Positions 46,079-53,139 of a DNA stretch of 64,000 bases are shown here, in pieces. Numbering within the stretch: position 1 is the stretch's first letter; the number at the start of each line of letters is the position of its first letter. Origin of the DNA: QWHO01 sp039809865 (GTDB taxonomy: Bacteria > Vulcanimicrobiota > Xenobia > Xenobiales > QWHO01); assembly GCA_039809865.1 (NCBI GenBank), contig JBDHVW010000011.1:1-64000 (forward strand). The letters are read 5' to 3'. The translations under genes and the position numbers were made by a program. The notes beneath the pieces are model-generated. The model made no database searches, was not told the DNA's origin, and was given only the letters and a program-made list of their open reading frames with translations.

Positions 46079-46216
46079 TGGTTTGGTCCCTTTCAAAACT
46101 GGTCGGAGGGTGAACGCCCTCTCGCTGCCCAGTATGCCGCACGGCCGGGCCCATGCAGAATGGTTTCTGGTGGGTACCGGACAGGACTTGGATACTCCGA
46201 CAGACAATACTTTGTG

Positions 46217-46672
46217 ATGCAAAGTTGTCGAGCTTACCTCTCGGTCGTCATCTTCGGCTTGCTCGTGTCGGGCGTGACGGCCTTTCCGCTGCTCACGGAG
46301 GTCACCTGGCTGGCGCGCGTGACGGGCTCGCCCTGGATCGAGTCGGTGCTGGAGGCGCTGCGTTACAACGACCAGCACTTTCCGTTCCTGGCCTACGGCA
46401 CGGACTGGCTGGCCTTCGCCCATCTCGTGCTGGCACTGATGTTCGTCGGCGCGTGGCGAGACCCCGTCCGCAACGTCTGGATCATCGACGTGGGTTTGAT
46501 GGCATGCGCGGGGGTCGTTGTGGTGGCGATGGTCTGCGGTCCAATCCGGCACATTCCCTGGCATTGGCGCTGGATCGACAGCTCCTTTGGCTTGTTCTGT
46601 GCCGTCCCGCTCTGGTTGGCGCGGCGAATTGTTCACAAGTCCACGGTAGCCCCGGGAGCCCCGTCCGCCTAA
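46217..46672 (+). CDS. Hypothetical four-helix membrane protein
   Basis: 151 residues, read from MQSCRAYLSVVIFG; the ribosome site is weak, and an ATG at 46160 would add a polar tail. Hydrophobic segments are AYLSVVIFGLLVSGVTAFP, TDWLAFAHLVLALMFVGA, VWIIDVGLMACAGVVVVAMV and SSFGLFCAVPLWLA, giving about four membrane helices. Conserved-looking features are WHWRWID and HIPWH. I do not recognise a family. It shares a 138-base divergent region with the preceding minus-strand gene. Confidence 0.7.
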   Translation: MQSCRAYLSVVIFGLLVSGVTAFPLLTEVTWLARVTGSPWIESVLEALRYNDQHFPFLAYGTDWLAFAHLVLALMFVGAWRDPVRNVWIIDVGLMACAGVVVVAMVCGPIRHIPWHWRWIDSSFGLFCAVPLWLARRIVHKSTVAPGAPSA

Positions 46673-46712
46673 AGTAAAAAGAAAAAAAGGGTTTCTCTGG
46701 AGGATTCACACC

Positions 46713-47108
46713 ATGCAGGCCACTCTCGCCATGCCTTCCTATGCTCCGGCGCGCTCCGTGAGCACCCCCACCCCCACCGTCACCCGCCGCTCGCAGGAAG
46801 AGCCGATCGACAAAGCGGAGCTGACCGGCAACATTCTGGGCGGCCTGGCTGGCGGCGCCGGCCTCGGCTACCTCGGCCTCGAGCTGGGAATGCGCTGGGG
46901 GATGGAGTACGGGATGGGGCTGCTGGGCAGCCATCCGTTAGCTCAGGTTCTGGCCCTCTTCACGGTAGGAATCCAATATGGCGTGCTCGGTGGCATCGCC
47001 GCCGGGGCTATCGGCGCCGGTATCGGCGCCGGTCTCGGCTGCTGGCTGGGCGGCATGGCGGGCAAAGCCATCGGCGGCCACCAGGAACAGCCGCCCCGGA
47101 CGGCTTGA
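46713..47108 (+). CDS. Hypothetical glycine-zipper membrane protein
   Basis: 131 residues with GGAGG eight bases before the ATG. A polar, Pro/Thr-rich N-terminus of about 40 residues (SVSTPTPTVTRRSQEEP) precedes two Gly-rich hydrophobic stretches, GNILGGLAGGAGLGYLGLEL and GIAAGAIGAGIGAGLGCWLGG. The same plan is seen in the proteins at 61.1 kb and, more distantly, at 0-0.4 kb, so they may be a small family. Its stop overlaps the next start (TTGA). Function is unknown. Confidence 0.78.
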   Translation: MQATLAMPSYAPARSVSTPTPTVTRRSQEEPIDKAELTGNILGGLAGGAGLGYLGLELGMRWGMEYGMGLLGSHPLAQVLALFTVGIQYGVLGGIAAGAIGAGIGAGLGCWLGGMAGKAIGGHQEQPPRTA

Positions 47109-47590
47109 CCGACGACCTCACCCTGCGCGGCAAGTGGACCCTCCGGGCCCACGGCAAGACGCGCGTGTTCGTCAAGCGCTCGGTCGAGAGCGGGGCTCAC
47201 GTCTTGATGAAGGCGCTCCTGTGGGCGCTCTATCTTCCTCAGTACCCGGACGTGGCGGTCGAGATCTCGATCGGCCATCGCTATAAGCCCGACCTGATCG
47301 CCATGGTCGACGGCCAGCCGTGCTTCTGGGGCGAATGCGGCCATGTCGGGCTGCAAAAGCTGCGCACACTCTTGACGAAATTCCGCCGCACCCACTTCGC
47401 CTTTGCCCGCTGGGCGACGCCCCTGCGGGCCCACGACGAAATGATCGCGCGGGCGATGGAGGGCGTGCGGCGCGAGGCACCGGTCGAGCTCTGGCGTTTT
47501 CCCGAGGACAGTGCCGAGCGCTTCGTGGATGCCCGAGGAAACATCCGCCTGGATTTCGCCCAGTTGGAAGGGCGGCGCTACGAGGGATAA
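47105..47590 (+). CDS. Hypothetical protein, possibly YaeQ-like PD-(D/E)XK fold
   Basis: 161 residues from a TTG overlapping the previous stop. Segments HVLMKALLWALYLP, EISIGHRYKPDLIAMVDGQP and CFWGECGHVGLQKLRTLL give a helix, a strand with Asp and a strand with Glu, as in PD-(D/E)XK enzymes; the motif Lys is replaced (GEC). YaeQ has a related arrangement. The catalytic set is therefore incomplete and nuclease activity cannot be claimed. It is convergent with the YkgJ-like gene, overlapping by 13 bases. Confidence 0.65.
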   Translation: MTDDLTLRGKWTLRAHGKTRVFVKRSVESGAHVLMKALLWALYLPQYPDVAVEISIGHRYKPDLIAMVDGQPCFWGECGHVGLQKLRTLLTKFRRTHFAFARWATPLRAHDEMIARAMEGVRREAPVELWRFPEDSAERFVDARGNIRLDFAQLEGRRYEG

Positions 47591-47841
47591 GGCCTCGTCC
47601 GTACCTCCAGCTCCGTGAGCCGAACCAGCGCCTCCGCGTCCGTGCTCCCGCACATTTCCCGGGACGGCATCAAAGACGAGCAGACCGCCGGCCTCTCGGG
47701 CTGGCCGAAAATCTTGCAGCGATTCGCGCTGTCGAGTTGCACGCAGCGCACGCCCGCGGGTTTGCCTTCGGGCATTCCGGGGATCGCCGAGCTGATCGAG
47801 GGGGCGATGCAGCAAGCGCCACAGCCGACACGACATTCCAC
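47578..47841 (-). CDS. YkgJ-family cysteine-cluster protein
   Basis: 87 residues from a GTG; longer upstream reading does not match the family. The N-terminus ECRVGCGACCIAPSISS with PGMPEGKPAGVRCVQL, RCKIFG, ERPAVC and EMCG is the CxxxCxxCC-type signature of the short YkgJ group. These proteins are thought to bind zinc or iron; their role is unknown. It is divergent from the AlkD-type gene with only a few tens of bases between starts, and overlaps the upstream plus-strand gene at its 3' end. Confidence 0.88.
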   Translation of the reverse strand: MECRVGCGACCIAPSISSAIPGMPEGKPAGVRCVQLDSANRCKIFGQPERPAVCSSLMPSREMCGSTDAEALVRLTELEVRTRPYPS

Positions 47842-47881
47842 CTCACCAGGGTAAGCGGTGCGCCCCGAGAAACGCAAGGCG

Positions 47882-48529
47882 ATGGAGATCGAAGCCGCCC
47901 TTCGCCAACACGCCAATCCCGAGCGCGCGCACGGGATGAAAGCTTACATGCGCGATCAGTTCGAATATCTCGGCTTGCAGTCCACCGAGCGACGCCGTCT
48001 CTCCAGACCCCACCTCCAGGCGCTGCCTCCCGCGCAGCTGAAGAAAGCCATCCACCACCTCTACGCCCTGCCCGAGCGCGAGTTCCAGTACTTCGCCGTC
48101 GAACTGGCCGCGAAGTCCCACAGGCTCTGGGTGCCCGAGCAACTGGCGCTCTGGAAGTGGATGGTCGGGCACAAATCGTGGTGGGATACGGTCGATTGCC
48201 TCTCCACCAAAGTCGTGGGCGTCCACATGAAGAAATTTGGCGGCGACGTCGACAGCTGGATCGATGCGCCAGACTTCTGGCTGCAGCGCGTGGCCCTGCT
48301 CTATCAGCTCGACTACAAGAAGGACACCGACCCGGCCAAACTCTTTCACCACATCGACCGGGTCATCGACTCGCAGGAGTTCTTCCTGCGCAAAGCTATC
48401 GGGTGGGCTCTGCGCCAGTATGCCCGAATCGCTCCCGACGAGGTCAGGAGGTTCGTGCAATCGCGCCCGCAGCTCTCCGGGTTGTCACGGAGGGAGGCGC
48501 TCAAACACTTGCAGAAGGAGCCGGCATGA
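47882..48529 (+). CDS. DNA alkylation repair protein (AlkD family)
   Basis: 215 residues from ATG (MEIEAALRQHANPERAHGM), which matches the usual family start; an in-frame GTG at 47858 with an AGGG site is an alternative. HEAT-like helical repeats are evident, with family features QFEYLGLQSTERRRL, EFQYFAVEL, KSWWDTVDCLSTKVVG and FFLRKAIGWALRQYA. AlkD excises N3/N7-alkylated purines without base flipping; the Trp and Asp in WWDTVD are the DNA-contacting residues. The stop overlaps the ferrochelatase start (ATGA). Confidence 0.93.
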   Translation: MEIEAALRQHANPERAHGMKAYMRDQFEYLGLQSTERRRLSRPHLQALPPAQLKKAIHHLYALPEREFQYFAVELAAKSHRLWVPEQLALWKWMVGHKSWWDTVDCLSTKVVGVHMKKFGGDVDSWIDAPDFWLQRVALLYQLDYKKDTDPAKLFHHIDRVIDSQEFFLRKAIGWALRQYARIAPDEVRRFVQSRPQLSGLSRREALKHLQKEPA

Positions 48530-49515
48530 GCTATGACGCCCTGCTGCTGGTAAGCTTCGGTGGTCCGGAAGGCCCCGACGATGTAATGCCCTTCCTCGAG
48601 AACGTCTTGCGCGGACGCAACGTCCCGCGCGAACGAATGCTGGAGGTCGCCGAGCACTATCAGCACTTTGGCGGCGTCAGCCCCATCAACGGGCAAAATC
48701 GAGCTCTGCTGGCGGCTCTGCAGGACGAGCTCGAGCGCCACCAGATCCCCCTCCGGCTCTACTGGGGCAACCGCAACTGGCATCCTTACCTGCGCGATAC
48801 GCTGCAGCACATGGCCGAGGACGGCGTGCAGAGAGCCCTGGCTTTCATGACCTCGGCCTACAGCTCTTATTCGGGCTGCCGCCAGTACCGCGAGGATGTG
48901 GCCCGGGCCCGCGCCGAGGTGGAGGGCGCCCCCGAGGTCGACAAGCTGCGCGTCTTTTACAACCATCCCGGCTTCATCGGCACCCAGGCCGAGCTCCTGA
49001 CCCGGACTCTGGCTGGGAATCCCGGTCCGGTGCTGTTCACCGCCCACAGCCTGCCGATGTCCATGGCCAACAATTGTCGCTATGTCGAGCAGCTCGAGGA
49101 AGCCTGCCGCCTGGTTGCCGCCGAGACCGGCGTAACCGAGTGGAAGCTTTGCTGGCAGAGCCGCAGCGGTCCTCCCACTCAGCCCTGGCTAGAGCCCGAC
49201 GTCTGCGACGTGATGCGCACGATGCAGGGAGCCGTGACGCTCTGTCCCATCGGCTTCATCTCGGACCACCTCGAGGTGCTCTACGACCTCGATACCGAGG
49301 CACGGGAGCTGGCCGTCGAGTTGGGCCTGAAATTTGCTCGCTGCCCGACGGTGGGAACCCATCCCCGTTTCGTGGCCATGATCCGCGAGCTGATCCAGGA
49401 GCGCCTGCGCGGCGACGAGCGTCTGGCCGTGGGGCGCTTCGGCCCCAGCCACGATGTTTGCCCCCAAAGCTGCTGCCCGGCGGCGACCCGGCCGGTTACG
49501 GCTCCAGCATCTTGA
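48526..49515 (+). CDS. hemH: Ferrochelatase (coproporphyrin ferrochelatase type)
   Basis: 329 residues; ATG overlaps the AlkD stop and has AGAAGGAG upstream. Signature segments are LLLVSFGGPEGPDDVMPFLENV, HFGGVSPINGQNR, the active-site His in VLFTAHSLPM, WQSRSGPPTQPWLEPDV and the Glu in CPIGFISDHLEVLYDLD. The C-terminus has VCPQSCCPA, like the Cys cluster that ligates a 2Fe-2S centre in actinobacterial enzymes. It inserts iron into coproporphyrin III or protoporphyrin IX in heme synthesis; the sequence type favours the coproporphyrin route. It overlaps the convergent amidase gene by 20 bases. Confidence 0.96.
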   Translation: MSYDALLLVSFGGPEGPDDVMPFLENVLRGRNVPRERMLEVAEHYQHFGGVSPINGQNRALLAALQDELERHQIPLRLYWGNRNWHPYLRDTLQHMAEDGVQRALAFMTSAYSSYSGCRQYREDVARARAEVEGAPEVDKLRVFYNHPGFIGTQAELLTRTLAGNPGPVLFTAHSLPMSMANNCRYVEQLEEACRLVAAETGVTEWKLCWQSRSGPPTQPWLEPDVCDVMRTMQGAVTLCPIGFISDHLEVLYDLDTEARELAVELGLKFARCPTVGTHPRFVAMIRELIQERLRGDERLAVGRFGPSHDVCPQSCCPAATRPVTAPAS

Positions 49516-50107
49516 GGATGGTCTTCATGTTCTGCTCGCCCGGGTCGATCTTGCCATAAGGCTCGGGATTGGTGCGGTCGAGCACCTCGGGCACCAGGGC
49601 GGTGTCCATCTGCGAGACCTCCTGGTGGGAGTAGACCTTGTCGATCGGAATGCTGAACTGCTCCATCAACGAGCGGGTGAGCCAGGCGCACGTCTTGAGG
49701 GTCTTGGGACGCCGCGCCAGGTCGGAGGCGTCGGCCGCCACCATCTCGATGTTGATGGCCCGGTGATTGATGCCGAAGGCTCCGCGTGAGCGCACGGTGG
49801 GCGGAACCAGCTCCCACACCTGGGCACCATCGATCACATAGTGACTCGCCAGGCCCGGCGCCTCCCCGGCGAAGGTGCCGGTGTTGACGAGGTTCCAGGG
49901 AAACGTCGTGCCGGCCGTGTAGTGCAACACGATGCAGGTCGGCTCGAGCTTCCAGGTGTCCTCGCCGTAGTGCCGCTTGGAATAGGCCTGAATCTGCTTC
50001 TTCCAGCTCTCCAGCTTGCGCGCGCGGCTCTTGTCGAGCTTGGGATCGCCCAGCGCCAGGGGAACGAGCAGCGCCAGCACCAGGGCGAAAAGCCGCTTAC
50101 TTGCCAT
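49496..50107 (-). CDS. N-acetylmuramoyl-L-alanine amidase (Amidase_2)
   Basis: 203 residues. A signal peptide (KRLFALVLALLVPLALG) is followed by an amidase_2 domain: zinc His in TCIVLHYTAGTT, SHYVIDGAQVWELVPP, AFGINHRAINIEMVA with the second His, and VYSHQEVSQMDTALV with the late His/Asp pair. It should cut the bond between muramic acid and the stem peptide. It is the third peptidoglycan-active protein in the window and the only one with a normal signal peptide. It overlaps the upstream GspC/PilP-like gene by 11 bases. Confidence 0.92.
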   Translation of the reverse strand: MASKRLFALVLALLVPLALGDPKLDKSRARKLESWKKQIQAYSKRHYGEDTWKLEPTCIVLHYTAGTTFPWNLVNTGTFAGEAPGLASHYVIDGAQVWELVPPTVRSRGAFGINHRAINIEMVAADASDLARRPKTLKTCAWLTRSLMEQFSIPIDKVYSHQEVSQMDTALVPEVLDRTNPEPYGKIDPGEQNMKTILKMLEP

Positions 50108-51137
50108 CTTCGAAGGGACCGGGGTCGAAGACCGGCTCCTCGATCGGGGGCACCTCGAGATCCTGGTCGATGGTCATGCTCGGGGCCGTCGGCATCTCGG
50201 GCCGCGGCGGCGGCTGCGGCTTCTCGGGTTTGGGGGGAGGACCGTTGCCGCTGTCGGAGGAGACACGCACGCGCGTGCCGTTCTTGTCCAGCACGACCTC
50301 CTTGCCGTTGATCGACTGCACGCGGTAGTTGCCGACGCTCTCGCCCTCGCGAACCTCGACGTACTGGCCGCCCTGGTTGATGATGGCCTTCTTGCCACCG
50401 TCGCCGTCCATCACGCCCATCAGGCGGAGATTCCCCGCGGAGCTCTGCTCGGGTTTGGTCCCGGCCGTCTTGGGCTCGGTTTTGTCCGTCTTGGGCTTCT
50501 TGGGGGCAAAGGCCGCCTTGGGAAGGTCGGCGTTGGTAATGGTGCTGGGGTCGCCGTCATCACGCCACTCTTGAGACGGCTCCTGGGGCGCCGACTGCGT
50601 CCGGGGAGTCGGCGTCGAGGCCGGCAGGTCGGCCACGGGGGTCACGGTCTCCTCGACCACGGGCTCGGTGCTGGCCAGGAAGGCCGGCGCCTGACTGTCC
50701 TTGCCCGGGGTCCAGGCTTCCAGCTCCTGGGCCAGCTTGTTATCCGGCACCGCCTGGCCGTTCTCGATGCGCCAGGCGAGCTCGAGGCTCTGCTGACCGT
50801 GTTTGAGCATCAGCTTGACCCGGCTGGAGGACTCCGGCACCCACTCGGGAGCGCTTTTGGCATCCCAGGAGGCCAGCAGCTCGGCCTTGGCGCCGTTGGA
50901 GATGGCTTTGCCCGTGTGAGCCTTCACCACCGGCATCGGATCGAAGGGAGTGGGCTCCCCCGCCGAGGCGACCGGCATCGGTACGGAGGCCACGGGTTGC
51001 GGGGCCTTCTCCGTCTTGGCATTCAAAAGGTAGAACATCCCCAGGCAGCTCAGCACCAGGACGGCGCAAACAGCCACAAGAATGAGAACGGCGTTTCCGT
51101 GCCGAGAACGTGTCGTCGCTGATGGTGGGACATTCAT
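50097..51137 (-). CDS. Inner-membrane protein with GspC/PilP-like domain
   Basis: 346 residues with one N-terminal helix (NAVLILVAVCAVLVLSCLGMFYLL). A long Pro/Thr-rich region follows. Residues about 235-290 (RLMGVMDGDGGKKAIINQGG, YVEVREGESVGNYRVQSING, EVVLDKNGTRVRV) match the homology region of GspC and PilP, which contacts the secretin. The tail is proline-rich. It is another isolated piece of a type IV pilus or type II secretion machine, here paired with an amidase that could open the wall for assembly. The ribosome site is weak. Confidence 0.8.
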   Translation of the reverse strand: MNVPPSATTRSRHGNAVLILVAVCAVLVLSCLGMFYLLNAKTEKAPQPVASVPMPVASAGEPTPFDPMPVVKAHTGKAISNGAKAELLASWDAKSAPEWVPESSSRVKLMLKHGQQSLELAWRIENGQAVPDNKLAQELEAWTPGKDSQAPAFLASTEPVVEETVTPVADLPASTPTPRTQSAPQEPSQEWRDDGDPSTITNADLPKAAFAPKKPKTDKTEPKTAGTKPEQSSAGNLRLMGVMDGDGGKKAIINQGGQYVEVREGESVGNYRVQSINGKEVVLDKNGTRVRVSSDSGNGPPPKPEKPQPPPRPEMPTAPSMTIDQDLEVPPIEEPVFDPGPFEDGK

Positions 51138-51282
51138 GGCGCGCTTAGTTTCCGCAACGAAGCGGATCTCCCTGCACTCGCCACGACCCTCACCTCGAAG
51201 AAAATTCGAAAATCCGTTTGCTCATCAGCAGGCAACCCGGCTGTCTCAGCGAACTCCAAGCCCCTGGAGGTGCTCTGTTCAT

Positions 51283-52143
51283 ATGGCCACGGCCCCGCGC
51301 GCGCTGCAGATCGGTGATACCGTCTACCGGATGGACGAAATCAGCTGGGTCAAGTTTCAGCGCCTGACCAAATTCGAGCAGATCGCCCGCTGGAGCCTGC
51401 TGGCGGCTGGAATTTTGTTCTTCCTCGCGGTGGGCAACGGCAAGAACAACTTCGTCAATATCGAGGGACTGATCGGGCTGTTCAGCCTCATCGCCGCCCT
51501 GCAGATCGCGGGCAACAACCGCATCGCCTCGAGCGGAGACCTGGAAGAGACCTACCACGACCACCGGATTCGCACCACCGACAAGCTCGGGCCGCTGCTC
51601 AAAGAGCACAATCCCGACCTGCTCGAGCTGGCCAGCCCCCAGCATGGCTACCATTATTACATCCAGGCCTCGCGCATCGCGTGGTGCAGTCCCTGGTCCT
51701 CGATCAACTGGGGGCCCCTCTGGCTCTTGCTCATTTTCGGACTCTACTACGCCATTCTGAGCCTGCACATTCACCTGCCCGACAGCCCGCCGTTCGATAA
51801 AGTGGACCTCTTCGTCTTCAAGTCCGGCCTGTCGGGCGTCAAGCTGCTGGCCATCGTGAACATGGTGCTGGCCCTGGCGGCCATCATCGCGTCGTTCAAG
51901 ACCGGGCTGCGCCTGGCCGCGGTTGGCGGCGTCAGCGACGGTCTCCCGCTCACCCTGCTCGACCGCCAGAAGCTGGTGAACTACCTGATCAACTCCGGCG
52001 AGGGCAAGCGCGTCGAGGCGGCGCCGGCTGCTGCCGCGGTGGTGGTCAGCCAGCCGTCCGCCCCGCCGGTCGTCACCGCCCCGGCTCCCCCGCCCGAACC
52101 GGCGGCCCCGCCCGCCGAGCCTTCCGAGCCCGCCGCGATTTGA
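51283..52143 (+). CDS. Hypothetical multi-pass membrane protein
   Basis: 286 residues, ATG (MATAPRALQIGDTVYRMDEI) 12 bases after GGAGG. Hydrophobic helices are WSLLAAGILFFLAVG, IEGLIGLFSLIAALQIAG, GPLWLLLIFGLYYAILSLHI and LLAIVNMVLALAAIIASF. Between the second and third lies a polar loop of about 70 residues containing HGYHYYIQ. The opening strand resembles DUF6232-type proteins, weakly. The tail is Ala/Pro-rich. Function is unknown. The 145 bases upstream, shared with the divergent GspC-like gene, hold no gene. Confidence 0.72.
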   Translation: MATAPRALQIGDTVYRMDEISWVKFQRLTKFEQIARWSLLAAGILFFLAVGNGKNNFVNIEGLIGLFSLIAALQIAGNNRIASSGDLEETYHDHRIRTTDKLGPLLKEHNPDLLELASPQHGYHYYIQASRIAWCSPWSSINWGPLWLLLIFGLYYAILSLHIHLPDSPPFDKVDLFVFKSGLSGVKLLAIVNMVLALAAIIASFKTGLRLAAVGGVSDGLPLTLLDRQKLVNYLINSGEGKRVEAAPAAAAVVVSQPSAPPVVTAPAPPPEPAAPPAEPSEPAAI

Positions 52144-52193
52144 ATCGTTTTCCTGCGTAGGAAAGGCTCGCGCTCCTCAAGAATCTTCGCTCT

Positions 52194-52448
52194 ATGGTAC
52201 TGGGGTTGGCGATGATCTTCCTGGCAATCTGGGTTCTCGGTTGGCGCCTGGCCGCCACCCGACCCGAAGTCTGGGGTGAGGTGGGACGTGCCGGTCAGAC
52301 CCAGGGCGTGCTGCCGCCACCGGCTCTGCCCATCCGCGAGCTTCCCGTTCCGCAGCTCGTCAACACCGGAGCCGGCCCTCTCTTGACCGGCACGCGCCAC
52401 AGCGCCGGTTGGCAGGCTCCCGACGGTACGCGCCTCTCGCTGAACTGA
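52194..52448 (+). CDS. Hypothetical small membrane-anchored protein
   Basis: 84 residues. A hydrophobic N-terminus (VLGLAMIFLAIWVLGWRLA) is followed by a Pro-rich segment (PPPALPIRELPVPQLV). The ribosome site is poor and no family is recognised. It is supported by codon usage like its neighbours and a hairpin directly at the stop codon. Confidence 0.5.
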   Translation: MVLGLAMIFLAIWVLGWRLAATRPEVWGEVGRAGQTQGVLPPPALPIRELPVPQLVNTGAGPLLTGTRHSAGWQAPDGTRLSLN

Positions 52449-52465
52449 TCCTTTCAGGATCTTTT
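52447..52465 (+). terminator. Weak hairpin terminator candidate
   Basis: GATCCT-TTC-AGGATC is followed by four T residues and starts within the stop codon of the preceding small gene. The stem is only six bases, and TTCAGGATCT is then repeated once. Confidence 0.4.
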
Positions 52466-52493
52466 CAGGATCTCGGGCTATTCTTCGGCCGTC

Positions 52494-52901
52494 ATGCCGC
52501 TGTCGGACATCAAGAAGCGGGCTGCTCTGGTGTGCAGCCGTGTTTTGCAGGGGGCGCTGGAGCTGCTGGCTCAAGATGGTCCGGAGCAAGAGCTTTCCGG
52601 AGTGATCCGCGCCCGGCACGCCGAGTTGCACTTCTCACCCAGCCGCATCCACCTGAACCCCTTCGGACCCCTGGGGAGTCAGCGCGCGCGCGGATTGTTC
52701 CACTACCACGCGGATCAGGGCCGCGAGATCCAGGCGCTCTCACGCGACGGTCATCTGGAGACCTACACCTTTTATCGGCGCTCCGAAGAGCAGGCCTCGT
52801 TCGTCTGCTGGTACCAGCAGGTGCGCATCAACCGCCAGACCGGCGAGGTCAGCTACCGCGAGAACGACGCCTGGTACGAATGGGCGCTCAAAGCCGGGTA
52901 A
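52494..52901 (+). CDS. Hypothetical protein
   Basis: 135 residues starting MPLSDIKKRAALVCSRVLQG. The N-terminal half is helical; the C-terminal half is strand-rich with many aromatics (LETYTFYRRSEEQASFVCWY, GEVSYRENDAWYEWAL). There is no signal peptide or membrane helix. No family is recognised. It converges with the minus-strand small gene, overlapping by 14 bases. Confidence 0.65.
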   Translation: MPLSDIKKRAALVCSRVLQGALELLAQDGPEQELSGVIRARHAELHFSPSRIHLNPFGPLGSQRARGLFHYHADQGREIQALSRDGHLETYTFYRRSEEQASFVCWYQQVRINRQTGEVSYRENDAWYEWALKAG

Positions 52902-53139
52902 AGCGCCAGATCACGCGGGCTCGCATGCCCGACGGCCTGCCCACCAGCGACTCCCCGACCTCTTCGAAGACGACGGGCCGCTCGCCCGAGCGCGGACCGA
53001 GCCGGTAGACGCCGCGCAGATCGGGGCCCAGACGGATCTCCGGTCCGTCCACCACCTGCAGGATCAAGCTCGTCCCTTCGAGGCGCGCTTCGGCGAGCTG
53101 ATCCGGCTCGAAGCGCCAGCGGCCGACGAGCTCCTTCAC
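52888..53139 (-). CDS. Hypothetical small beta-rich protein
   Basis: 83 residues from a GTG overlapping the stop of the pentein gene (GTGA). Repeated strands LVGRWRFEPDQLAEARLEGTS, PEIRLGPDLRGVYRLGP and RPVVFEEVGESLVG look like a small beta-sandwich or barrel. It would be co-translated with the pentein protein and could be a partner or, speculatively, an immunity-like protein. No family is recognised. Confidence 0.6.
   Translation of the reverse strand: MKELVGRWRFEPDQLAEARLEGTSLILQVVDGPEIRLGPDLRGVYRLGPRSGERPVVFEEVGESLVGRPSGMRARVIWRFTRL

Noticed and set aside
47858..48529. Ferrochelatase start far upstream (long frame from 47320)
   Set aside because: The upstream part lies in the YkgJ and AlkD genes and lacks motifs; the ATG overlapping the AlkD stop has a strong ribosome site.
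51082..51282. Upstream extension of the 286-residue membrane protein
   Set aside because: Overlaps the divergent GspC/PilP-like gene and has unnatural Arg/Ser-rich sequence; GGAGG lies before the later ATG.
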